DNA from: Caldisericota bacterium
GTDB lineage: Bacteria; Caldisericota; Caldisericia; B22-G15
Assembly (NCBI GenBank): GCA_029553255.1
Contig: JAKPCM010000104.1
Coordinates: 1 to 34,759, forward strand
Reading direction: 5' to 3'
DNA length: 34,759 bases
Part shown: positions 9,272-18,649 of the stretch, one piece after another
How positions within the stretch are numbered: the first letter of the stretch is position 1
How the letters are laid out: every line of letters starts with the position of its first letter
Program-made: the position numbers and the translations under genes
The notes under the pieces: generated by a model
What the model saw: the letters and a program-made list of their open reading frames with translations, nothing else
The model's database searches: none
What the model was told of the DNA's origin: nothing

Positions 9272-10470
9272 TTAAAAATGTAGAAAAAGAAATTAAATCA
9301 AAATTTGAGGAAATAGAGAGAATTGGAGAGAAAAATTTTATTAAAGTTCTGAACTCTTTCAGAAAAAATAGTGTAGTTGAAAGTGATTTTTTTGATTCAA
9401 CAGGATATGGGTTCAATGATGTTGGAAGAGAAAAACTTGAAAAAGTTTTTGCAGAAATATTTGATAGCGAAGATAGTTTAGTTAGATCACAAATAGCATC
9501 TGGAAGTCATGCTATTTCAATTGTTTTCTTTTCTTTATTAAAACCAGGCGACGAATTAATCAGTATTACTGGTGAACCATATGATACAATTCAAAGAATA
9601 ATTGGTACAAAAAAATCTCCACTTTCTTTAAAAGATTTAGAAATAAGTTATAAAGAATTTAATATTATAGAAAATGACATTGATTTTAGAAAAATCATTA
9701 ATGATAAGACAAAAATGGTTTTTATTCAAAAATCTATTGGTTATGGCAAAAGAAAAAAAACTTTATTAAATAGTGAGATAAAAGAATATATTGATGAAAT
9801 AAAAAATATAAAAGAAGATACTATTGTTTTTGTTGATAATTGTTATGGTGAATTTGTAGAAGAAAATGAGCCAACATCTGGTGGAGCAGACATTATCGCA
9901 GGTTCATTAACTAAAAATCCTGGAGGAGGGATTGTTCCATTTGGAGGATATATAGCAGGTAAAAAAAATTTAATTGAAAAATGTTCTTCACTTTTATCAT
10001 CACCTGGAATAGGTAAATATGGTGGAGCTCAAATCAGTTTTAAAAGATTAGCATTTATGGGTCTTTTTTTAGCACCACATTTTGTAAAAGAAACTTTAAA
10101 AGGTATAATTTTTACTTCAAAACTTTTATCACATTATAATTTTTGTGTTTTTCCAGAATGGTTTGAAAAAAGGGGAGATATAATATTAGGAATTGAATTT
10201 AAAAATAAGAATGATTTAATAAAATTTGCGCAATCAATACAAAAATATTCTCCTGTTGATTCAAATGCGGTTCTTGAACCATTAAAAGAAGATTTTTATA
10301 ATTATGAAGTAATAATGGCAGGGGGAACATTTACTCAAGGTTCATCAATTGAGTTGTCTTTTGATGCACCAATTAAGGAACCTTACATTGGCTATTTACA
10401 AGGAGGGATGATGTATGAATATATAAAATATGTTATTATTAAAATAGTAGAAGAATCTAAAATGGTTTAA
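9259..10470 (+). CDS. PLP-dependent methionine gamma-lyase/aluminium-resistance family protein
   Basis: DSTGYGFNDVGREKLE, RSQIASGSHAIS, KPGDELISITGEPYDTI, AGSLTKNPGGGI. Confidence 0.88.
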   Translation: MEDLIKNVEKEIKSKFEEIERIGEKNFIKVLNSFRKNSVVESDFFDSTGYGFNDVGREKLEKVFAEIFDSEDSLVRSQIASGSHAISIVFFSLLKPGDELISITGEPYDTIQRIIGTKKSPLSLKDLEISYKEFNIIENDIDFRKIINDKTKMVFIQKSIGYGKRKKTLLNSEIKEYIDEIKNIKEDTIVFVDNCYGEFVEENEPTSGGADIIAGSLTKNPGGGIVPFGGYIAGKKNLIEKCSSLLSSPGIGKYGGAQISFKRLAFMGLFLAPHFVKETLKGIIFTSKLLSHYNFCVFPEWFEKRGDIILGIEFKNKNDLIKFAQSIQKYSPVDSNAVLEPLKEDFYNYEVIMAGGTFTQGSSIELSFDAPIKEPYIGYLQGGMMYEYIKYVIIKIVEESKMV

Positions 10471-10472
10471 TA

Positions 10473-12416
10473 ATGGGAAATTCAACTATTGAAACTAAAA
10501 AAAGATTTTTACTTTATAAATTTTTAATCATCATTATTCTATTTTTATATTTTTTTAATATTTATTCTATTGAAAGTCAAAATCTGAAAAGAATAATTAC
10601 TATTTTGAGTTTTTGTTCTGTTTATTCTCTAATTTTTTATATATTTATTCAACAACTCTCAAAATCATTTTTTTGTGATTTATTAGAAAGTCTATTGGAT
10701 ACAATATCAATAACTTTTTTATTGAATTTATCAGGAGGTTTAAACAACATATTAATTTTATTATACCCTATTTCAATTATTAGATTTATTGACAATAACA
10801 AACTTTTAATTATCAATTTTGTTTTATCTACTTTATCATTACTATTTTTATCAATTTTACAAAAAATTTTTATTTTACCAACTTTCTTTACAGTTTTTAT
10901 TTTAATTTTTATATTTTGTTTTTATTTTAAAAGAAAAGAAAATTATGAATTAAGAAAAAATGAACCTAACTCTTTTGAAAGAAAACTTAATGAGATATAT
11001 AACCTATCAGAGGTATTAATTAAATCTAATGATTTAGATGATCTTCTTAATGAAGTGTCGAATTTCTTAAACAAATTTTTTAATTTTGAAAATGTTTTTT
11101 TCTATCTTTTAGATGAAACTAAAGAAAATTTAATTTTAAGAGGGACTATCAATAAGAGAAAAGAGGAAATTGGTTTTAGAAAAATTAAGATTGGCACAGG
11201 AGTAGCATCAATTCCTTTTGAAACAAAAAATTGGTTTTATGTTGATGATGTAAATAAAAATGATAGATATATTAAAGTTTATGATAATGTAAAATCTGAG
11301 TTTGTATATCCGATAAAAATAAAAGAAGAAATAGTTGGAATTATGGGTATTGAAAGTGAAAGAAGTTTAAATGAAGATGAAAAGAAAATTTTAATAACAA
11401 TTGGAAATATGATAAATATTTCTATTGAAAAACTAACTTCAATATCTGAAACAAAAAAGAAAATGGACTTTATTTCTCTTATAAATCAAATTTCAACTTA
11501 TCTTGTCTCTTCTCTTGATTTGAATGAAGTAACTAAAAAAATTGTCGAAATATTAACTGAACATCTTTCTTATGATTATATAGGAATTTTATTGAAATTT
11601 GATAATAAATTAAAAGTAATTTATTCAATAGGTTTTAAAACACCAGATTTAGAAATAGATATCAATTCTGAAAAAGGAATAGTTGTTCATAGTTTTCGTG
11701 ATAAAAAAACAATAATTGTAAATGATGTCACTAAAGATGATAGATTTATTCAAGATACAAATTCTAAATCTGAAATGGCTGTACCAATTATTTTTGAAAA
11801 AGAACCAATTGGAGTAATAAACATTGAATCTCCAATATTAAATAGGTTTACAGAAGATGATAGAATTCTAATTGAAACTCTTTCAAACACAATTGGTATA
11901 GCAATTATGAATGCAAGATTCTTTGAAGAAACAAAAAAATTAGCAATTACAGATTCATTAACTGGACTTGGGAACTATGGATATCTTGTCACATCAGTAA
12001 CTAAAGAAATAGAAAAATCAAAAAGATATGATCTGCCAATGACACTGATTTTTTTAGATTTGGATAATTTTAAGAGAATCAATGATACAAAGGGACACGA
12101 GGTTGGCAATATGATATTAATAAAAGTAAGTGAAATTATAAAGAAAAATATCAGAAGTTCAGATTATGCGTTTAGATATGGAGGTGATGAATTTATTATT
12201 TTATTACCTCTTACTGATAAATTAACTTCAAGGGAAGTTGCAGAAAGAATAAGGTTGGAGATAGAAAAAACAGAGGTTAGTGGAGTTAAATTATCAGCAA
12301 GCTTTGGAGTTGCATCTTACCCAGAAGATGGTTTTACCTGTTTTGATTTGATAGGGAAATCAGATAAATTTGCTTATATTTCAAAATCTTATGGAGGAAA
12401 TAGAATACACTATTAA
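10473..12416 (+). CDS. Membrane diguanylate cyclase: N-terminal TM region, two GAF-like domains, GGDEF domain
   Basis: Hydrophobic N-terminus; two GAF-like repeats (VYPIKIKEEIVGIMGIES; AVPIIFEKEPIGVINIES); RSSDYAFRYGGDEF with RxxD I-site 5 residues before GGDEF. Confidence 0.92.
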   Translation: MGNSTIETKKRFLLYKFLIIIILFLYFFNIYSIESQNLKRIITILSFCSVYSLIFYIFIQQLSKSFFCDLLESLLDTISITFLLNLSGGLNNILILLYPISIIRFIDNNKLLIINFVLSTLSLLFLSILQKIFILPTFFTVFILIFIFCFYFKRKENYELRKNEPNSFERKLNEIYNLSEVLIKSNDLDDLLNEVSNFLNKFFNFENVFFYLLDETKENLILRGTINKRKEEIGFRKIKIGTGVASIPFETKNWFYVDDVNKNDRYIKVYDNVKSEFVYPIKIKEEIVGIMGIESERSLNEDEKKILITIGNMINISIEKLTSISETKKKMDFISLINQISTYLVSSLDLNEVTKKIVEILTEHLSYDYIGILLKFDNKLKVIYSIGFKTPDLEIDINSEKGIVVHSFRDKKTIIVNDVTKDDRFIQDTNSKSEMAVPIIFEKEPIGVINIESPILNRFTEDDRILIETLSNTIGIAIMNARFFEETKKLAITDSLTGLGNYGYLVTSVTKEIEKSKRYDLPMTLIFLDLDNFKRINDTKGHEVGNMILIKVSEIIKKNIRSSDYAFRYGGDEFIILLPLTDKLTSREVAERIRLEIEKTEVSGVKLSASFGVASYPEDGFTCFDLIGKSDKFAYISKSYGGNRIHY

Positions 12417-12418
12417 TT

Positions 12419-13018
12419 CTATTCTCCTAATATTTCATTAATGATTTTTTCAAAAGCATTGTCACACCAATTCACTATATAATCCTTTATCTCATCAGCT
12501 TCATTTTTAACAGAATCAACAAAGTTATTGTCTTTTATAGATTTTAAATTTATAATAACATTTAGATAACATGAAAGAGCCCCACTTTTTAAATTTAAAA
12601 TTGAAACTCCAACATCAGAAACTGCATTTTTATTTCCTTTTTCTATTAAAATATTCAAAAAAGGTATAATCTCTTTTGATAATTTTAAAGATTCTAAAGG
12701 GACTGAGGCTGCTCCTTTGAGGGCCTCTTCTATTTTTTGTTTTCTTATATTTTTTTCCTCATCACTATTTTTAGGCAATCTATAAGCATCCATCACAGAA
12801 TCGAAACTTTTCTCATCTTCATAAGATAAATTTAAGAATCTATCTTTTAAATCTTTTAAATCATCAATATAAACTTCTAATCCTTTTGTTAATCCACATA
12901 CCATTGCCGCAAGTGATGCTGAAAAAGATAATAAGATATTACCTATACTTCCTCCTCCTGGAGTTGGAGATGGAGAAGATAACTCTTCGAGGTATTTTTT
13001 AATTGATCTATCTTCCAT
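12419..13018 (-). CDS. Cyclodeaminase/cyclohydrolase (FTCD_C) family protein
   Basis: LSSPSPTPGGGSIGNILLSFSASLAAMVCGLT; ATG 13018 preceded by TAGGAGGATTT, so the ORF-track start 13048 is probably too long. Confidence 0.88.
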   Translation of the reverse strand: MEDRSIKKYLEELSSPSPTPGGGSIGNILLSFSASLAAMVCGLTKGLEVYIDDLKDLKDRFLNLSYEDEKSFDSVMDAYRLPKNSDEEKNIRKQKIEEALKGAASVPLESLKLSKEIIPFLNILIEKGNKNAVSDVGVSILNLKSGALSCYLNVIINLKSIKDNNFVDSVKNEADEIKDYIVNWCDNAFEKIINEILGE

Positions 13019-13151
13019 AAATCCTCCTAAATAATTAATAAAAATCAAATCTTATTTATTATAATATAGAAAATTATTATGAAAATTAAAAATAATAATT
13101 TTTTATATTGATTGTGATAAAATATCTTTAGTATATTTTAGGAGGTGAATA

Positions 13152-13349
13152 ATGCCTGGACCAATTGTCGATCATGATAAGTGTAATGGTGATGAAGAAT
13201 GTTTTAATGTATGTCCTGCTGATCCAAATGTATTTGAAATCAGAGATGAAGGTGAGAATAAAAAATCATATGTTGTTCATCCAGAAGAGTGTATCGAATG
13301 TGGTTTATGTGTAGATGCTTGCCCTACTGGTGCAATAACATTGGAGTAA
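13152..13349 (+). CDS. Ferredoxin with one CxxDxxCxxxCP and one CxxCxxCxxxCP motif
   Basis: [12 protein letters not shown] and [30 protein letters not shown]. Confidence 0.93.
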   Translation: MPGPIVDHDKCNGDEECFNVCPADPNVFEIRDEGENKKSYVVHPEECIECGLCVDACPTGAITLE

Positions 13350-13377
13350 TTTTGAGGGGATATGTTCCCCTCTAACT

Positions 13378-13469
13378 GGATGGGTGGCCGAGTGGTTGAA
13401 GGCACCGCACTTGAAATGCGGTAGGTGGTTAAGTCTGCCTCGCGGGTTCGAATCCCGCCCCATCCGCCA
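13378..13469 (+). tRNA. tRNA-Ser (anticodon TGA)
   Basis: GGATGGG/CCCATCC acceptor stem, CGCACttgaaatGCG anticodon arm with TGA, long variable arm, GGTTCGAATCC T arm, encoded CCA. Confidence 0.96.
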
Positions 13470-13480
13470 GGTTAAATAAA

Positions 13481-14464
13481 ATGCCTGCAAATTTACCGCC
13501 ACAATTTTATGAATTAGAAAAAGAGTATAGAGAGAAAAAAGACATTGAAGAAAAAATTGAGATTTTAAAAAAAATGTATGCTGTTATGCCTAAACATAAA
13601 GGTACAGATAAGTTGCAGGCAGATATTAAAGCAAAAATATCAAAATTAAAAGAAGAGTTAGATTATCAGAAAAAAAATAGAGGTAAAAGAAGTTCTTTTT
13701 ATATTGAAAAAGAAGGGGCTGGACAAATTACAATTGTTGGTCCAACAAACACTGGAAAATCAACACTGTTTGTTTCATTATCAAATGCCTTTTCTGATGT
13801 TGCTCCATATCCTTACACAACAAAAACTCCTATTGTTGGTATGGCAAATTATGAAGATATTAAATTTCAATTGATAGATTTACCACCTTTAACAAAAGAG
13901 GTCGATTTCATCATTATTGATATAATAAGAAATTGCGATTTGATTCTAATTGTACTCTCTTTTGATATAGATTATATAAGTGAATTTAATAATATAATAT
14001 CAACATTGAATGAAAAAGGAATAAATATTCTTGAGGAGGGCTTAATTGATGAATCAATCTTTGAACCATTAAACAAAAGGGGTGTTATTTTTATTAATAA
14101 ATCAGATTTAGTTGATGAAAAAGATATTCAAAATTATATAAAAAATTTAAAAACAAATATACCTATTGTTTATGGTTCTTCATTGTTAAATTATAATATG
14201 GATAAACTTTTAAATAAAATTTTCGAGGGTTTAAATATAATAAGAGTTTATACAAAAGAGCCTGGTAAGCCTCCAGATATGAAGGATCCATTGATTTTAA
14301 AAAAAGGTTCTAATGTAATTGATGCAGCGACAAAACTTCATAAAGAAATTGGAAAAAATTTAAAATATGCAAGATTATGGGGTTCAAGTAAATTTGATGG
14401 ACAAAGAGTAATGAAAGACTACATATTAAAAGATAAAGACATCCTAGAATTTCATACAAAGTGA
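13481..14464 (+). CDS. DRG/Obg-like GTPase with C-terminal TGS domain
   Basis: PKHKGTDKLQADIKAKISKLKEEL, GPTNTGKST (G1), DLPP (G3), NKSDLV (G4), C-terminal TGS-like RLWGSSKFDGQRVMKDYILKDKDILEFH. Confidence 0.88.
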   Translation: MPANLPPQFYELEKEYREKKDIEEKIEILKKMYAVMPKHKGTDKLQADIKAKISKLKEELDYQKKNRGKRSSFYIEKEGAGQITIVGPTNTGKSTLFVSLSNAFSDVAPYPYTTKTPIVGMANYEDIKFQLIDLPPLTKEVDFIIIDIIRNCDLILIVLSFDIDYISEFNNIISTLNEKGINILEEGLIDESIFEPLNKRGVIFINKSDLVDEKDIQNYIKNLKTNIPIVYGSSLLNYNMDKLLNKIFEGLNIIRVYTKEPGKPPDMKDPLILKKGSNVIDAATKLHKEIGKNLKYARLWGSSKFDGQRVMKDYILKDKDILEFHTK

Positions 14465-15330
14465 AGAAAACAAAATCTTTTATCTTTCTTATTATATTAT
14501 TTCTAATATTCTTATTTTTTATTAATGTAAATTTTATGAAATTTATAAAAATTTATTATGTTCAATTGATAATATTTCTCAGTCTATTTTTAATTCTTAT
14601 GATCTTCTTTAAATTAAAATTATTTACATCATTTTTATTGATATTTCTTATCTCTTTATTTTATTTTTATATTTATCCAAATTTTATCCAAAAAAATTTA
14701 ATAAATTATTCTGAAACATTTTTTGTAGAAGAAAAAGAGAATGTTAATGAAATAAATTTAGATATCTCTTTAAGTTCTGGAAATTTGAAAATAGACAGCG
14801 ACACAGATGAAGAAAAATTAATTTTTGATTACAACTCAAAATATAAAATATTCATATCATCTAAAATAAAAAATGATATTTTAAATTACCAAATATTTGA
14901 GAATCCTGTTTTTAATAGAACTGATTTATCTGATTCTGAGTGGAGTCTAAAAATAAATAAAGATATAATTACAAATTTAAATATTAATACAGATTGTATA
15001 AATGGTTTTTTTGATTTAAAAAATTTAAAGATTGGAAAGTTAAATTTTATTGCAAAATCAAGTAGAGTAGAGTTGTATCTTCCTGAAACAGAGGGAACTT
15101 CTTTTTTTAATCTCAAATTTGAACCATCTATAATAGATATTTATATACCTGAAAATTTTTATATTGAAGTTGAATCAAAATTAAATCAATCTGTAACAAA
15201 TATATTAGAAGTTGGATTTAAAGAAAAGGAAAAAAATATTTATTATCTTGATGGTGGAGATAAGGGTAAAATATATATAAAAATATCTGGGAAAAATTTA
15301 AACATAAGATTCAATTTTATTCAAGATTAA
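14461..15330 (+). CDS. Membrane protein with C-terminal beta-rich (toast-rack-like) domain
   Basis: GTG start overlapping the upstream stop; hydrophobic N-terminus then INLDISLSSGNLKIDSDTDE...RVELYLPE. Confidence 0.55.
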   Translation: MKKTKSFIFLIILFLIFLFFINVNFMKFIKIYYVQLIIFLSLFLILMIFFKLKLFTSFLLIFLISLFYFYIYPNFIQKNLINYSETFFVEEKENVNEINLDISLSSGNLKIDSDTDEEKLIFDYNSKYKIFISSKIKNDILNYQIFENPVFNRTDLSDSEWSLKINKDIITNLNINTDCINGFFDLKNLKIGKLNFIAKSSRVELYLPETEGTSFFNLKFEPSIIDIYIPENFYIEVESKLNQSVTNILEVGFKEKEKNIYYLDGGDKGKIYIKISGKNLNIRFNFIQD

Positions 15331-15373
15331 ATTTTGCATCTCAATTAATAACATTTGTTTTATAATTTAAGTT

Positions 15374-16603
15374 ATGAAAAAGATAAAATTTTTTAAATGT
15401 GTCTTATGTGGAAGAGAATTTAAAGAAGATGAGATAACTTATACCTGTCCATATTGTGGTCAAGATGGAATATTAGAAACATACCTTGATTATGAAAATA
15501 TAAAGTTCAGTAAAGATTTTTTAGAAGAAAGAGAACACACTATTTTAAGATATTTTGAGCTTTTACCTGTTGATGATTTGAATGGATTTCCTCCATTGAA
15601 TGTTGGTTATACTCCAATCTATAAACCCGAAAGATTGTCTAAATATTTAAATTTAAAAAATCTTTATATAAAAGATGATGGTAGAAATCCAACTGCATCT
15701 TTTAAAGATAGGGCATCATCTCTTGTTGTTAAAAAAGCAGTTGATAAAGGTTGTGATACTATTACAACAGCATCTACAGGAAATGCAGCCTCATCTCTTT
15801 CAGGATTAACAGCAAGTATGGGTTTAAAAACATATATTTTTGTTCCTGAAAAAGCACCAAAAGCAAAAATAGCACAGCTACTAAATTTCGGTTCAAAAGT
15901 ATTTGCAATAAAAGGTACATATGATGAAGCTTTTGATCTTTGTGTCAAATCAAGTGAAATATTTGGATGGTACAATAGGAATACTGCATACAATCCATAT
16001 ACAATTGAGGGTAAAAAAACAGTCTCTTTTGAAATATGGGAACAACTAAATTTTTCTGTCCCAGATAAAATTTTTGTATCAGTAGGAGATGGCGTTATCT
16101 ACAGTGGAGTATATAAAGGTTTTTATGATCTCTATTCAATGAAATTAATTGATAAAATTCCACAGGTTATAGGTGTCCAAGCAGAAGGTTCATCGCCGAT
16201 AGTTAAGGCCTTCTTAGAAAAAAAGGAGAGAGTAACTCCAATAGACAACCCTCAAACAATTGCTGATTCAATTTCAGTTGGTTATCCAAGAAACGGAACA
16301 ATGGCTTTAAAATTTGCAAAAAAATATAATGGAAGTTTCATTTCAGTTTCAGATGGAGAAATTCTTGAATCAATACCTCTTCTTGGAAAGTTAACAGGAG
16401 TTTTTGGCGAACCAGCAGGTGTTACTTCACTATCAGGTTTGATAAAAATGTTAAATGAGGGAAAAATTAAAGAAGATGAAAAAATTGTTGTATTAATAAC
16501 TGGAAATGGTTTAAAAGATATAGAATCAGCAATAAAAGCAGTTGGTGAACCATATTATATAGAAAATGATATAAATGATGTAAAAAAATATGTGATAAAA
16601 TAA
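15374..16603 (+). CDS. thrC: Threonine synthase
   Basis: N-terminal zinc ribbon CVLCGREF...CPYCG; GRNPTASFKDRASSLVV; TASTGNAASSLSG. Confidence 0.95.
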   Translation: MKKIKFFKCVLCGREFKEDEITYTCPYCGQDGILETYLDYENIKFSKDFLEEREHTILRYFELLPVDDLNGFPPLNVGYTPIYKPERLSKYLNLKNLYIKDDGRNPTASFKDRASSLVVKKAVDKGCDTITTASTGNAASSLSGLTASMGLKTYIFVPEKAPKAKIAQLLNFGSKVFAIKGTYDEAFDLCVKSSEIFGWYNRNTAYNPYTIEGKKTVSFEIWEQLNFSVPDKIFVSVGDGVIYSGVYKGFYDLYSMKLIDKIPQVIGVQAEGSSPIVKAFLEKKERVTPIDNPQTIADSISVGYPRNGTMALKFAKKYNGSFISVSDGEILESIPLLGKLTGVFGEPAGVTSLSGLIKMLNEGKIKEDEKIVVLITGNGLKDIESAIKAVGEPYYIENDINDVKKYVIK

Positions 16604-16620
16604 AAAAAAGGAGGTGCAAT

Positions 16621-17043
16621 ATGGCAGAAACATTTTGGGATAAAGTTAAAAAAGGTATAAAGGTTAGTACAGAAAAAACAAAGGAATTTGCAGCAATTGC
16701 AAATTTAAAAGGTTCAATTTTTACTCTTGATAACAAGAAAGGGGGTAAGTTTAAAGATTTAGGTTTAAAAGTTTATTCTCTCTATAAAGAGGGAAAATCT
16801 CCAGAAGATATCTTTAGAGATGTTGATGGTATTCTTGAAGAAATAAAAAATATTGAAAATGAGATTAAACAAAAAGAAGATGAAATAGAAAAAATAAGAA
16901 CTGAATCAAATATAAAAGAGGAAGAAGTTAAAGATATTGAAATTGAAGTAAAAAAGGAAGTTAAAAGAGAAGAAGCCGAAATTGAATTAAAAAGGGAGGC
17001 TGAAGAAGCAGAAAATAGTAAGAAGAAGAAAAGGCAAGAATAA
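16621..17043 (+). CDS. Small coiled-coil protein, unknown function
   Basis: SD AAGGAGGTGCAATATG; Glu/Lys-rich C-terminal coiled coil. Confidence 0.65.
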   Translation: MAETFWDKVKKGIKVSTEKTKEFAAIANLKGSIFTLDNKKGGKFKDLGLKVYSLYKEGKSPEDIFRDVDGILEEIKNIENEIKQKEDEIEKIRTESNIKEEEVKDIEIEVKKEVKREEAEIELKREAEEAENSKKKKRQE

Positions 17044-17045
17044 AT

Positions 17046-18119
17046 ATGGATGATACAATTAAAAATTTTATTGAACTCTGTAAGATACCTTCTCCTTCAG
17101 GAAATGAAGAAAAAGTAAGAGAAAAAATAGTTGAGATATATAGTGATTTTGGTGAATGGAAAGTAGATTCCATTGGAAATATGTATCTTTCTATTGGAGA
17201 AGGTGAAAAATCTCTTCTTTTGAATGCTCATATTGATACAGTCCCCGTTGATTCAGACAAAATAAATGTGATACTGGATAACAATATAATTAAAAGTGAT
17301 GGAAAAACAATACTTGGTGCAGATGATAAATCTGGTATTATTGCAATACTTGAAGGAGTAAGAAAAAAGAAAAATGAATTAAAAGGTAGAATTGATATTT
17401 TATTAACCGTTCAAGAAGAGGTAGGTTTAAATGGAGCAAAAAATGTTAACATCTCATCAATAAAAGCTAAAGAGGGTTATGTTTTTGATTTACATAACCC
17501 TCCCGGTGACATTGTAAATATTTCACCATATCATAATACTTTCAAATTTTTTATCTATGGTAAAGCAGCGCACGCAGGTGTTGAACCAGAAAAAGGTATT
17601 AATGCAATTTATCTATCATCAAAAGCTATAAGTAAATTAAAAATAGGAAAAATCGATAATGAATCAACTTCAAATGTAGGTTTTATTAAAGGAGGTTCTG
17701 CCACTAATGTTGTACCAGATTTTGTAGAGATTTGGGCTGAAGCAAGAAGTAGAGATGAAGAAAAATTGATTAAGATTAGTGATGAAATTATTGATACATT
17801 TATAGAAGAGGTTGAAGATGGTGGTGGAAAAATAGAATATAAATTAAATAGGGAATATAATGGATATAAATTTGATGAGGATGATAAGCTAATAAAAATA
17901 ATAAAAAAAGTTTTTGATTCATTAAATATCAAACCAAATATAATTTCTACAATGGGGGGTTCTGATTCTAATGTATTTAATGAAAAGGGAATTAAAACAA
18001 TTGTCTTATCTACTGGAATGAACAATGTTCATACAAAAGAGGAATATATAAAAGTTGAAGACCTTCTTACTTCAGTAAAAGTTGTAGAAAAGATAATTGA
18101 TTTTTATTTCGAAAATTAA
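17046..18119 (+). CDS. M20-family (PepT-like) metallopeptidase
   Basis: IPSPSGNEEKVRE, LLLNAHIDTVP, GADDKSGI, VQEEVGLNGAK, GKAAHAGVEPEKGINA. Confidence 0.92.
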   Translation: MDDTIKNFIELCKIPSPSGNEEKVREKIVEIYSDFGEWKVDSIGNMYLSIGEGEKSLLLNAHIDTVPVDSDKINVILDNNIIKSDGKTILGADDKSGIIAILEGVRKKKNELKGRIDILLTVQEEVGLNGAKNVNISSIKAKEGYVFDLHNPPGDIVNISPYHNTFKFFIYGKAAHAGVEPEKGINAIYLSSKAISKLKIGKIDNESTSNVGFIKGGSATNVVPDFVEIWAEARSRDEEKLIKISDEIIDTFIEEVEDGGGKIEYKLNREYNGYKFDEDDKLIKIIKKVFDSLNIKPNIISTMGGSDSNVFNEKGIKTIVLSTGMNNVHTKEEYIKVEDLLTSVKVVEKIIDFYFEN

Positions 18120-18649
18120 TGGAAAAAAAAATCTCTGAAGAGATTATTTTCAGGGGGAATCTTCTTAAAGTTATTTTAAGAAAAGTTATAGTAAATGATA
18201 ATAGAGAAACTTATAGAGAGATTGTTTATCATCCAGGTGCTGTTGGAATAATTCCTTTAACAAAAGAAAATAAATTAATTCTTGTTAAGCAATTCAGGTC
18301 ACCTTTTGAAGATTATTTAATTGAGATACCTGCAGGAAAATTAAAGGAAAACGAAGATCCATTTGAATGTGCAAAAAGAGAACTTCTCGAAGAAACTGGT
18401 TTTTCAGGAGAAATGGAAAAAATTGGAATTTATTCAACTTCTCCTGGATTTTCAAATGAACTGATTCATATTTTTTTATGTAAGAACGCAGAATATGAAA
18501 CAGATAGATATAAAAAAATAGGAGAAATTGAAAATTTGATATTTCTCAATATTGATGAAGCAAATAAACTGCTTTTAACTGGAGAAATAAAAGATTTAAA
18601 AACAGCATTCTCTATAATTTATATAAATGAAAAATTTAAATCTTTTTGA
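18119..18649 (+). CDS. NUDIX hydrolase (ADP-ribose pyrophosphatase-like)
   Basis: Nudix box GKLKENEDPFECAKRELLEETGF. Confidence 0.94.
   Translation: MEKKISEEIIFRGNLLKVILRKVIVNDNRETYREIVYHPGAVGIIPLTKENKLILVKQFRSPFEDYLIEIPAGKLKENEDPFECAKRELLEETGFSGEMEKIGIYSTSPGFSNELIHIFLCKNAEYETDRYKKIGEIENLIFLNIDEANKLLLTGEIKDLKTAFSIIYINEKFKSF

Noticed and set aside
13070-13102. AAAATTATTA...TAATAATTTT inverted repeat between cyclodeaminase and ferredoxin
   Set aside because: A/T-only palindromes of this size are expected by chance in such AT-rich DNA; no other support for an operator.
13354-13372. GAGGGGA tatgt TCCCCTC hairpin after the ferredoxin as a terminator
   Set aside because: No T tract follows and tRNA-Ser begins 5 nt later; may be a processing hairpin but evidence is insufficient to call it.
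13305-13502. 65-aa minus-strand ORF
   Set aside because: Lies antisense to tRNA-Ser and the ferredoxin end; a translated tRNA artefact.
17609-18025. 138-aa antisense ORF inside the M20 peptidase
   Set aside because: Antisense to a well-supported gene; Ser/Leu/Ile/Phe-rich artefact. The same applies to the other antisense ORFs at 4455, 14886, 15664, 16467, 16961, 18869, 19270, 19481, 19707, 25304 and 29941.
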